Assembly: GCF_032854445.1 (NCBI RefSeq)
Contig: NC_088302.1
Coordinates: forward strand, 34,379,979 to 34,443,978
DNA: 64,000 bases
Direction of reading: 5' to 3'
From: Liolophura sinensis
Taxonomy: Eukaryota > Mollusca > Polyplacophora > Chitonida > Chitonidae
Positions within the stretch are counted from its first letter, which is position 1, and each line of letters starts with the position of its first letter. Below the pieces are notes generated by a model that saw nothing but the letters and a program-made list of their open reading frames with translations, was not told where the DNA came from and did no database searches. This document shows positions 50,501 to 61,814 of this stretch, piece by piece. The translations under genes and the position numbers were made by a program.

Positions 50501-53500
50501 CTAATCTTCACACAACATATTTGGACTTTTTCCACTGTAGAATAATAGCTGTTCATAGCTTGGCGCGTGGATATAATGGCTTGAGAGTGGCCCGCTGACG
50601 AGAGATCTGACGTCACGTAGACTCACGTCACCGCCAATACCCACGACGAACACCTCAATTCCTCGTGATTTTGTTCTCTTTGCCTGAGTAATAATTTTTT
50701 CAAGGTCTTCAAGCTCACCGTCTAAAAACACTAGCGCCACCTGGCGAGCGTCTGTACGACCCCCATTTTCTGATGAAAACGCACCCATCCTCAGTTCTTG
50801 GAACAAAGAAGACAAGTCCCGTCTTTCTGTTCCCTCTGTCACCGTGGTTAAGGTTTTCCTGTCTGATGTCACAGGAACACGGAGATTGTCAGATGGACAC
50901 GTGTTTGCAAGAAGCCCAAACTTAAACGCCGCTCCCGACATAGGAAGCCGACTTACAACATTGTCTATAAGAGGTAAGATGGCGGCTGTTTTCTGTGCTC
51001 CCATTTTCCCGAATCGTACACAAACATCACATCAGTGGCTCTTTTGGGCACATTCCAATGCGTTTCTTCTCGTCAGAAGGTTGAACTGTAAATATTGAAT
51101 GTATAAAAAATTACCACAGTAAAATATAGGCATATTTATTTCTAACAGTAAGGAAACGTCTTCAAACCGTATTCTGGTAATATTAAAAACGCTTTTCTCC
51201 GGAATTGTGAATATCTCTAGCTATGCTACAGTACGCATCAATTCCATCGAGATGAAATTTGTAGAAAAATAAAATTCACCGATATGCGTTCAAAAAGTGC
51301 GCATTTCAGACATACATTAGAGGATAAGGACAAAACTAACAACAAATACAACGACGTCATCTAATAAAGCTGCTCATCGCAGCAAAGAGAAGTGTAGGAG
51401 ATAATCGCATTTTATAACCTGACAATACATACCTTCACAAGTTCGAATGGCCAAAATTTCTTTGATGGACTCCAAGGCGTCGTAATTGCTGACATGGAAG
51501 ACAAATCTCTTGGAAGGCTCACTGGCGATGTCAGTCAATTCCTGCATATCTACATCTTCTCCGATACCGATGGCAAACAGATAAATCCCCTGATTTTTGG
51601 CCAGCTTGGCTTGTTCGACTGTCAGTTCAGGGTCACGCGATTGTCCATCCGTCAAGACAATAGCAATATGAGCAATTTCCTGTCGAATAACTTCCGGTGC
51701 CATTGCTCTTGTGCGCATGTCACGTATAGCCTCTCCTGTGCTTGTTCCACCACCTAGGTAAGGTATGTTTTTGATAGCGTTTAATAAATCAAGTTTCGAC
51801 ACATAGCTGTCCAAGTCAAAAACTGGATATACAGAATGACTAAAGGTAGAGGCTCCAACACGCGTTTTCTTTGGTCCGATGTCAAAGATGTTGACCACAT
51901 TCTGAACAAAGCTCGTCTGTTTCTCAAAGTCCTCCAGGAGAATGCTGCTAGAAGAGTCAAGAAGGAAAAACACCTCTGCTGGCTTTCCTTGGCAGACTGA
52001 AAGTAGAAAATAAGAAAATTAAAGATTAAAGTCATATATCCATGCTATCATTATGACAATTATATGTCCAGATAAGTCTAACATTGGTTTATGACTTTTG
52101 AATATCTTTCTTGAAATGGCCAATTACAAATTAAAATTAGTTACCAACTAAAGTAGCATTTTGTTTATTGCCTTTAGCCACTGATACAAAGGTATATGGT
52201 AATCTGAACTAAACGTACCTTTACTAGGGTCTTGATGGCCTGGTTGATCACCCAATATTCCGTGCGGATTGGGTTGAGTGGTTGTAGTAGGCTTGATGGT
52301 TGTAGTAGGCTTGGTGGTTGTAGTGCGTTCGGTGGTTGTAGTGGGTTCGGTGGTTGTAGTGGGCTCGGCGGTAGTAGTGGGCTCGGTGGTTGTACTGCGT
52401 TGGGTTATTGTAGCAGGTTCGGTGGTCGTAGTAGACTCTGTGGTTGTAGCAGGTTCGGTGGTTGTAGTAGGCTCGGTCGTTGTAGTAGGCTCGGAGGTTG
52501 TTGTTGGTGTAGTCATCTTTCTAGTGACTGAAAAGTGAGGGATATATTTACAGCCAAAATATCAATCAGAATGTAAATATTGAGATATAGGTATAGAGGT
52601 CAGATTACAAAGGATTTTAGAAAACGCGCATGAAATTTATATAAAAGTAGCCGCTACAGAAAGTACTTTGATTTGATGCTAACAATCCAAACGTTACAAG
52701 TCTATGCCCAAATAAATGTGGGCTCTATATGAGAGACTTAGGATCCAGGGTCAAAATTGGTAGGGACGTATTGTAGAAAACCTTTCTTCGCATTTCGAGA
52801 ACAATCAAGAACTATGGACATTTAGGCCAACACCTTGCACGATAGAAGTCCTTAACACTTCAGTGTTTAATCTAAGCGTTCAATGCGTGTATTGCTGTAG
52901 GCCGTATCTTTACAGTCCTCTGTACACGTTCATATGCTTAGAACCATCCCACTGTTCAGGTCGGCTCCCTTCCTCTCCATAGAATGATGTCACTGAAATA
53001 CACTTACCTTCACATGTTCTGATGGCCAGTTTGTCTTTGATCGAGTTCAAGGCCTCGTAATCGTCCACTGTAAAAACAAACTCTGTGGATGGAGAACTTG
53101 CAATCACCTCCAGTTCTCTGTTCTCTTTCATCAATGCCGAACCCCACACCGACGGCAAACACCTGGATACCGGCAGACTTCAAAGCCATGGCCTCATTGT
53201 AAGTAGCGATAGTATCTTCTGACTGTCCATCTGTTATAACAACGGCGATTCTAACAATGTCTTGACGAGGACTGTGATCCGAGGAGAACATCTTCACCCG
53301 GGCTGTTCTCAGAGCATCAGACGTGTTTGTCTCTCCAGTCAGATAGGCCACTGATTTCACATCTTCTTTTGCCGACTCTTTCTCGATATGATCGCCGAGG
53401 TGAAACTGTACCGACGAGTAGTCGCTGAACGTCACAACGCCGACCTGTGTTTGCTGAACCCTGGGACCGACATCGAAAACGTCAATGACGTTGCTGACGA

Positions 53501-54523
53501 AGTCCACTGTTTATGGAAGTTAGGTTCCCAGATGCTACTGGATGCGTCCAATATAAACACGACATCAGCAGCCTTTCCTCCACACAAATTTCCAGCTGTA
53601 ATATACAAGGTAGACTTGATGTGTTAATTCGTGTATTATCCTTTCTCCATTTTTTTAGACGCTAAACAGATACAAAAAACATTCAATATGCATCGAAAAC
53701 GGCTTTCCTGCATTTTATATGTACAAGGTAACAGACGGGGTACAGACAAATCCATTTGCTTCTGGTATGAAAGGCAATGCTTTGCAAAAATACTGCCATA
53801 TACTTGAAAATGTCAAATCAATAACAATTCATGAAGTATTTCATTATGTGCCGAATATAGCCTGGTGAGATAATTGTGGCTCCACGCCGACAGAGTTTCT
53901 TGAGCGTGTGCCTCAATGGACCTAAAAAGGCTTAAATTTTTTGTCCAAGATATGATGTGAATTGCAAATATCTGCTTTGATAAGATTCTATTAGCAACGT
54001 ATGCATATTAGCGACCAACATTTTGATACATGGTTAAATATTTAAAACAATGAGAACGAAGGTATAAAAGTCTTCGGTGCTGTACAGAACTCTTCGATAT
54101 CTGTGATGTGGAGCGATGACATTGTTGTTGGTTAGAACATGTGGTGAGTGAGTGCATGCTACACAACAACAACAACACTGAAGCACAGACAATAACAAGC
54201 AGGGTATGTAATTTATCTTAATAACATACCTGGCTTACTGTTCGCCACGGTCAGCATGACCTGTAAAAGCAGAAAGGACATTAAAGTTAGGCACTGTCTA
54301 CGTTTAGATTTTAACAGAGGCATTATTAAAAAGTGTCTGTAATAGAAGCGTAACACGAGGACAATGTTGTAATACGTCGCCAATGACCTTAAAGGTTACT
54401 TTAACAACTGGATTTGTCTCAGAAAAAAGGCATCTTCTTATCCAAATTTCCATGGGTTATATAGAATGGCAAAATAAGTATGCGAACTTACAACATTATA
54501 AAGCTCAGAATTAGTCGTCCCAT
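50501..54523 (-). CDS. Triple-VWA paralogue, copy A (whole outline, frame-broken)
   Basis: Exons in transcript order: 54492-54523 (signal peptide start MGRLILSFIM), 54230-54260 (VMLTVANSKP), 53008-53595 (VWA1: LCGGKAADVVFILDASSSIW, VITDGQS), 52219-52527 (103 residues of TTTTEP-type repeats), 51433-51996 (VWA2: CQGKPAEVFFLLDSSSSI, GGTSTGEA, VLTDGQS), 50501-51085 (short linker fused to a VWA-like third domain, MIDAS lost: VYDSGKMG, FLDGELE). Exon 2 is 31 nt and VWA2 564 nt, exactly as in the intact + strand gene. The frame breaks at single bases: a G missing at the exon 1 donor; a T missing at about 53508 in VWA1 and an A extra at 53126-53128, which together restore the frame; and two missing bases near 51009 and 51038 relative to copy B. 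The ideal length would be about 703 residues. Either a decaying gene or residual sequence errors; the domains otherwise look under constraint. Confidence 0.8.
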
Positions 54524-54592
54524 TTTCTCTGTCTTTGATCTGCTGAGTTTGCTTGGTGTGCAAAGAATATCTGTCCTGCGCCTCGGCAAGAA

Positions 54593-54598
54593 TTTATA
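54593..54598 (-). promoter_or_regulatory. TATA box, VWA copy A
   Basis: TATAAA on the minus strand 70 bases upstream of the start codon at 54523, giving an expected 5' UTR of about 40 bases. It resembles the TATA-driven start of the + strand paralogue. Confidence 0.45.
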
Positions 54599-54599
54599 C

Positions 54600-55646
54600 G
54601 CGATCAGATTTCCGGATTGTGCTGATATTCGGAAGCAGGATTGATACCACACATTCCTACCTCTCCCGTTCGTGGGAAAAAAAAACGACACTTTGGTGGT
54701 TAGGCCACCGGTGCACTCTCTATATATGGCCAGAATATCCATACAAGGATATAGAAAACACGCCCTCGTCATGTGACTATCCTTATTGGGATTACGCACT
54801 TCACACCATAAGAGAGGCAGATCGTGGGAAGTGGCTGAAGACGCACATGACCGTCTCTCCCAAGCTTCGTATTTCCGACTACACTCAGAGTTCAGGAAAC
54901 GTCCCCTTCACAGACGTCTAAATTTAGGACCTTGATAAATTCTACCAGGCATTCTTCAAAGTATTTACTCTCAAAAAGTGATGCTAACAAATGAAGAGTT
55001 TATATGCATTTTTACCACAAAATAAAAATATCGACGATGCCGACATCCAGAGCTGAATAAACATTTGGGAGTTGTTTTTAGCTGAAAAATATGCAAATGA
55101 CACATCGCATAATCTCCAATTATGGTTTGAATGGTTGTGTATATAGGGGTTTTCTGAGCTAAATGTGTTATATGAAAGCGGGTCCTGACTTTTCAAAGTC
55201 ATAGTCAAGAATACCAATTCCAAACAAGACACATGCGAATAAGGCAAAGAATATTAGCGTCAAAGATAACTAGAGAAGCAGTCACCAGTTTTTACTTTGT
55301 CATTGCATCTGAGTGGCGAGTGTTCAAGTGTTCACAGAACATTTGTTAAAAATACTCCAGAAGTACAGAAATGGCTGAATTTATGTCACTCTGTTTCATA
55401 GTTGAGTTTAGTTTCGCTTGACCAATGGAATGGCTTGGTTCAGCATCCTGGATTATACATCATAACATTTTATGTGTATACAAACAAACAACAGCCTTAC
55501 TAGAAAACATCTATTTCATGTTTTACACCATATCTTTGTACTTCCTGCTGCATATCTCCTTCGTTCAATTGGAGTTTGGGTTTGGTTGTCCTCATATATC
55601 TTACTGACCCAGAGCTACTTTCGTGCTGCACCACTGCCGTACAATA
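54600..55646. other. Region upstream of VWA copy A, no gene seen
   Basis: ORFs here carry no recognisable domain. Confidence 0.35.
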
Positions 55647-56448
55647 GTCTATTTCTTATCCAATCGCCTATAATCAGCTCTCTGTAAATTCAGTTAAACT
55701 ATAGCTACCAACATTTTCCATTAGTCAGTGACACGTAACAACAGAATTGTACATGTGGACATACTGGAAGCTCATATTCTTGCAAAGAAAAATGAAGTTA
55801 GAACACTTTTTCTAATTCATAATGCTAAAGTACAGGAGCTTGGTTTCAGCGACAAGAACCCATTGGTTCGGTGACGGTCACAATTTATTCAAAAACAAGT
55901 GGCATGCTTTATATTGAGCAGAGTTCAACATGCCTGGAGGGAGGGCGACACCAGTTACCTAAGCCGCTATCGACTTAACTGTAAGCCATATTACTGACAT
56001 TGCCATATTTGATATTGGTTTTTCGTATTAGTTTACTATAACCTTAATAAATGAATTATTAATTAATAAAGCGATGTAGTCTGTTTGCAGAGACAATAGT
56101 GTATGCTGTGTTACTGCATGGAGTTTCTTCTAACTCGTGTTGGTTTAGCCATTGTAAAACAAATTGCTCTCCACGCTCACTGACCAGCATTCAACTTGCT
56201 ATTGAACAATGATGACGTTATAGGGGACAATGAGTTTTTGGTGTCGAAACTAAACTCTTGGAGTTTAACATTATGAATTAGAAAAAGTATTCAAACTGCG
56301 TTTTCTGTGTATAATGTGGAAATTCAACATATCAGTGTATAGAGCTTGTGTTGTTACGTGTCGCTGACTAAGGGCAACTTTGGTAGGGAGTATGACTGAT
56401 TGTACAGACAGCTGAATATAGGCGATTCCCTAAAAGAAATAGCCTATA
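55647..56448. mobile_element. Long inverted-repeat (foldback-type) element
   Basis: Left arm about 55647-55870, right arm about 56220-56448. Read from the right on the opposite strand, GCTATTTCTT, ATCGCCTATA, TAGTCAGCGACACGTAACAA and CTTTTTCTAATTCATAATG recur in the same order in the left arm. The spacer of about 350 bases has no recognisable gene. Likely a non-autonomous DNA transposon. Confidence 0.65.
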
Positions 56449-56512
56449 ATGTAAGTTCACGTAAACTGAAAATGACGCTCATCTATAACTGTTATTAGGT
56501 ATTTCTAAACTT

Positions 56513-56705
56513 GTTATTAATGTGGACGTTCAACGTATCAGTGTGTAGAGCTTGTGAATGGTACGTGTCGCTGACTAAAGCGAATTTTGGTAGCGAGTAT
56601 AACTGGTTTTACAGACAGCTGAATATAGGCGATTCCTAAAAGAAATAGCCTATAATGTACATTCACGTAAACTGAAAAGGGATGACGCCCATCTATAACT
56701 ATTTT
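56513..56705 (+). repeat. Extra direct copy of the element's right arm
   Basis: TAATGTGGACGTTCAACGTA, TACGTGTCGCTGACTAAAGC, GACAGCTGAATATAGGCGAT and CATCTATAACTATT repeat 56316-56510 in the same orientation, about 195 bp away. Confidence 0.8.
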
Positions 56706-57164
56706 CTTTTCACTATAAATCCACAGCAACGTTTACAGTGGTTAAAGCCTCGAGTGCCTCGTCGACTAGCCTGCCAGACACCAAAGCATCATACCATGGT
56801 CTGCATTGTTTAGGTAGAGGATAGACGAAAATCTGTGAAAGTGCGTATAGAGTGCAAGACTCTTGTGATGTTAGTTGTCTGTGCAAACAACAGGTCGACG
56901 ATCATTTTAGGTATCGCATTAGTTTGGTAACATATTAGAGTTACTTTTTTTGTATCTGCCAGTTATTCTGTGGATTTACAGTGAATGAATGATTATATCT
57001 TAAAGGACGGTGTTCAGTTTTACATGTGAAAAAACCGGAATGACCTTCGGCAAATTACTGACCAAATTTCCCATGTGCTCACCATATTGGTCAAATTCTC
57101 TCCACAGAACGTTACACCCGGCGAAATCGGCCACACGAGCGTTGTCGACCGCTTAATGTCATCA

Positions 57165-57382
57165 AGGCTCCACGGGACAGTGGCAGCGAAGGAATTTCCT
57201 TTTTAGGACTGGGCTTGATCCTTCACTGAGTTGCACCGTGTCAGTATAATATGTCTGGGTGGGGTATCATGGTCTGGTGCCTTCGGCATGATACTTCAAT
57301 CGATGCTCCATTTTAGCAGCATTTAATCGCCATGTCACAAGAAGGACACATAAATTGTTAAGTAAGATGTAAACCCGAAGTA
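57165..57382 (+). repeat. SINE family B, worn
   Basis: GTGTCAGTATAATATGTCTG, GGTGCCTTCGGCATGATACT, AAGAAGGACACATAAA. Confidence 0.65.
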
Positions 57383-57409
57383 TACGTTTATATCTTTATT
57401 ATGCGCCCG

Positions 57410-57900
57410 TCCAGAATAACTCATAACTCATGTTGTGCTATGGAAGTGTCGCGTGCAGGTTTATTTTAACTCATAATACATGTTCTAATAATACACTCCG
57501 AATGTGCGTTCTTAAAAACTCAAATTGCCATAGGGGCCTATATAACTGCCGTGTGCACGCTCACATTTTACTCATGTCTTATGACATGATGTGTCACAGC
57601 TGTGTGCAGGCACACATTGACTCATTACTCATGATGACCTACATAAATGTAGTGCGCACTATCACGCTAACACACACGGCATACAGTCCTACGTGCATGT
57701 GACTGTCGCGTGCACACTCACAATAACAAATAACTCACGTTGCCTCATGTTACTGCTGTATGGTACTCTCATATTGACCAAAAAAAATCATAGAATGTAA
57801 ATGTACCTGTCGTATTCTCTGATTTACTGTCGTGTAGTTTGCAGTCAGTTATGTCAAACATATTGTACTGTACCACTCTCGTGCGAGCCTACATATACAT
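57410..57900 (+). repeat. Degenerate tandem repeat, about 60-70 bp period
   Basis: Recurring phrases AACTCATAACTCATGTTG, GTGTCGCGTGCAGG and CACGCTCACATT, alternating; further worn units at 58240-58380. Confidence 0.55.
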
Positions 57901-57907
57901 ATAGGGG

Positions 57908-58248
57908 CCGTCAGTCACTCGTAAAGTCGGAGTCGGGTCATACCAAAGACTTTAAAATGATAGTTCTTGCTTGGCAGCTCAGCACTGATAGGTTAGAGCA
58001 AGGAATCAGAACTGAATGGCCCGGTGTCAGTATAATGTGAGTTGGCGGGGTGTCCACGTCTGGTGTCCTTGGGCATAATACTGCAGCAGCGGCAGCACTT
58101 CGGCGGCATGGATTCGCCGTGCCTCAAGAAGATAGCATATATATCTTCCATGGCATTCCCTGTGAAAACACACCTAATGATTCTCCTCGTCGTTATATGA
58201 GTGAAAAATTGTAATGTACGACATTAAATCTCAAGCATACTTACATAC
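57908..58248 (+). repeat. SINE family B, head-truncated
   Basis: GGGTCATACCAAAGACTTTA, GGTGTCAGTATAATGTGAG, GTCTGGTGTCCTTGGGCATA, GGCGGCATGGATTCGCC and tail ACGACATTAAATCTCAAGC. Confidence 0.75.
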
Positions 58249-58431
58249 ATAGTTACTCGTAAAGCATACTGCACCATGCCTTGTAATAATTACTCGTAAA
58301 ACTTATATTGTACTATTTCATTGTCGTGTAGTCGCCATGTGGCACAGTGGCCGTCAGTTATACACCTAAAATATATAGTACTGTATTACTGTCCATTATC
58401 CGGCTGTAGGTGAGAAAGTCTATCACTCAAC

Positions 58432-58542
58432 GCGACGATGATCGTGGGTTTTCCCCAGTTCCTCCCACCATAATCCTTCTTATCAGTGAAATATTCTTGA
58501 GTACTGTGGTACAATACCAATCAAATCAATAAATAAATAAAT
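58432..58542 (+). repeat. SINE family A, 3' part
   Basis: GATCGTGGGTTTTCCCCAGT, CCTCCCACCATAATCC, TCTTGAGTACTGTGG and an AATAAATAAATAAA tail. Confidence 0.8.
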
Positions 58543-58544
58543 TA

Positions 58545-59589
58545 CTGCCAGTTAGAGGCTCCCGTTTACCACTGACGTGTGAGACCATACTCACACCGCA
58601 AGCATAGTAATTAAACAATTAACCAAATGTTATTTTGGATTTGAAAAACAGGCTTTTGTACAATAGGTTTTAATAGGTCCCAAAAGTCAAATATGAAAAA
58701 TACAACTACGGTAAAAACAACACACTTTTGGTTAAAACATCACAATAAAATAGATATTCTACAAAGTAATACAATGAAATGTTTACTATTTTTTCTTCCA
58801 AAGAAATAAAAATTATCCACAAGTAAAAATCAAGTTTCTTCAAAAGGAAGCAAAAGCGGCATTTATGCAAACATCTGAATCTGGGATCGTAGGAAGAAAA
58901 GTTACAACAGAAGCCTGTTATAGGTCAAATTTTTACACCGTTTTCGACATTGAAGGTAATCTTACAATATTTTCTATCACAAGTAAGATGACGATCCATT
59001 TTTCCAGCCTCCCAATTTCCTCGAATCGCACAAAAACTTTAAAGAACTCACTTAACAATTTTTAGAAAGTCATGAAAGCTGTCGCTTATAAAACTGTACA
59101 AAAATGTATTTATAAAATTTTGCAGAACCCTTAAACATTTTAGGGAAATGAACAAGACTAGGATAAGTTCAAATTCCCAGCCGCCGTCATACTATTTTCT
59201 AGTTGTGTCCTATTACTGGCTTCTGTCACCGACGTCATTTCTTTCTATATTAGGGGTTTATATATGTACCTATGTATCTATGTATTTATGTATTGCAATG
59301 GAAGTGGAGTATTTTCAAGAATTGTTGGCGGATAAAGCAGTTGTTAGGTTAATGGAAATGGTAATTGGGTTTTTTTCCAGTAAATCACAGCTTTCTCCAG
59401 CAATTCCAATAATCCATGGCCATTCCCTGTGAAAACAAAAAAAAATGGGGAAGGGCCTCTCGGTTGTGACCTCACCGCCAAATTGTCTCCCAGTGATAAT
59501 TTTGTCTGTTAAAGTCCTCTGCGTCGTGACCTCATAGAAGATGGACATCTCAACAGTTCCAGACAAAAGTCTTAACCAAATAAGCGCCA
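58545..59589. other. Intergenic, no gene seen
   Basis: AT-rich; no exon or repeat recognised. Confidence 0.35.
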
Positions 59590-60567
59590 CTCATTTCCAC
59601 ACCTGTATAACCGAAATATTATTTAGCACAACGTAAAACACCAAATAAATGAAATAAATTCATACAGTATAATGCAGGAAAGACGTCGTGTGAAGGACCA
59701 AATTATTATTTGGTCGGAACTATCGTTATTAATAAACAGTTGACTGCTACTTTTTACACGTATCCGTCCTATAATTTCGTACTTCTTATATTTTCTTAGT
59801 TTTCTGGTGGTTTGTGTTGAACGTTGATCTGGAAATTGGTCTGGCATGCAAGAATTGACCTGGAACGTCCATTGTGGTTTGCGTTTTGTATGCTAACGCC
59901 TATTTTGATGCCTAGATCCAACTGGGTGTTCATCTGTTCACATTCCATGGTGAGATTTCATTACAGCTGTAGTGTATTAGTGTATCCAGAGTGACTGACG
60001 GAAGAAAGTACGACGCAAACCCCTGACTAATGAATTACCAAATTCGGTTGCGGTCTGAAGTCGGGGGTTTCTAATGCTTCCCACAAACACGCATAATAAA
60101 TACTTACAAGTGGTCTTCTATTAAAGCATAGGCTGAGTTTTACCAGTATACACTACATCACATGACGTAGTGAGCTTTACCAGTGTACAGTATGCAGACC
60201 AGCTGCTGGTCACAACACATGGGGAGTTATATTATTGTACCGTATGCAGGTCGACTTACACTCACAAGACATAATTCCTGTCCCCTGAATTAGAAATTCT
60301 TGTCAAACACCAATCAAATGAATGCATATACGGTATTTTGTTACCTGTGCATATCACTGTGCATTTAATATTGCAAAATTTGTGCTTAGATAAAAAACAA
60401 CTGACAAATTATTTTTGCAATATTTTACAACCATCCCACCCCAAAAGCATAATTCTAATCATAAATCTAATTCTGTTGAATTGTTTTTTTACGCTGTATA
60501 TTCCACCTTACTGTAAAATGTGGACGTGGCATGTCAAGGGAGACGTCATTTTGTTGTCGTCATTTCT

Positions 60568-60616
60568 ATATTTATTTATTTACCTCGTTAAGTTTTACGC
60601 CGTACTCAGGAATAGA
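60568..60616 (-). repeat. SINE family A tail fragment in the copy B flank
   Basis: TATTTATTTATTTACC then AAGTTTTACGCCGTACTCAG; the left unit has the matching TTTTACGCCATACTTAAG near 49302. Confidence 0.65.
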
Positions 60617-61338
60617 GAGGATAAGATACTGGTGAACGACCTGTGAGTAACGAGTGACGTCATCGTTATCTGTGTATGATGTCAGGCAAATCTAGGTCGT
60701 ACCTTCTGCTCGTTTTTACGAGTTGAACGATATTTAATACGTAATACATTTACGAGTCAATATTTGGCGGTTTCATGTGTTTAGGTGTGAAATAAGAGTG
60801 AAAAACGACGTACTAATGAAGCATTAGTCTATCGTAAGTATCGAATTTTACTAGCAAATTGTGGCAGTTAAGCCGAGAAAATCTTTCAACTCCATGTATT
60901 TTATGCATATGACTCTGTGCGATAACGATGCAGCGTTCGTGCTGCAGATTTCCAGCTCAGCCCATGCTGTAAACATGTAAACAGCCTTATGTTGTGCATC
61001 ATTCTTAATATGTATCACCAGTGACTTCATGAAATTACAGTATTGGTCTAATTTATTGGAAGACACAACTCTTGGAGTAGCTTAAAAGTTATCCATCGTA
61101 ACGAGTTGGTCTGGTTCACACGCACAGTTCGTACTCGTATCTTGTTGAATGTCTTAACCACTCTAAACACATCACCTCTGCGACAGCGGCCAGAATTATG
61201 ATGTGAGAAAAAGGGGAGCACAGCCCATGGGAATCCCACGACACGGTAGTTATGCTTATAGTTATCAATCCCATAAGCCACTGTGGTTCATTAGAGAGGA
61301 GAAAAATCAAACAAAACCGTTAGATTATTCCAATTCAC

Positions 61339-61344
61339 TTTATT
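61339..61344 (-). terminator. Poly(A) signal AATAAA, VWA copy B
   Basis: Same hexamer and flank as after copy A, about 470 bases past the stop. Confidence 0.5.
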
Positions 61345-61814
61345 ATATACATTCAATCATACGCTACCAGTATAATAAACACAATAAACATCATTCCTTG
61401 CCATAAGGGAGCTGTTTAACGATTTAAAATATTATGTAAATATATTCATCTCGCGTGCTTTTATAGGCATAACACAAAGGAATAAATTTCAAACTTTCAA
61501 ACGAGTGTAAACGTGGGGATCAAAACCGACCAACATCGTTTTACTTAAAAACATCACATTGAACAAAAAGAAACAGTCAAACATACAGCTATAAACAGAT
61601 ACACACCTGATCTCTCACTATCAACAAACCCATTACATTAAACTTGCGTTCTCGCCTATAAATAAATACAACCTACACTCATATAAATATAAAGAGATCA
61701 CCGAAAATCTAGTACAGAGAAGGCCTTCGACCAGTACATCTGCTTTGATATACAGCAGAATCAATCTACATGTATAACTAAGGTCATCTCAAGTAGAATG
61801 CACTCGCCTATTTT

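Larger units (their letters stand above)
48595..54523. repeat. Tandem duplication, left unit (VWA copy A plus 3' flank)
   Basis: From about 48595 the sequence matches 59590 onward, through the 3' flank, UTR, exons and introns, until the window ends (64000 pairs with about 52671). The match starts inside a decayed SINE tail present in both units. Spacing grows from about 10.99 kb to 11.33 kb because of indels. Only the left unit is complete in the window; its true 5' limit cannot be seen. Confidence 0.85.

Noticed and set aside
52232-52538. Gly/Cys-rich and Val-rich ORFs opposite the Thr-rich exon
   Set aside because: They are antisense readings of the Thr-repeat coding exon; the same happens at 63589-63865 and, in a Gln-rich form, at 44142-44381.
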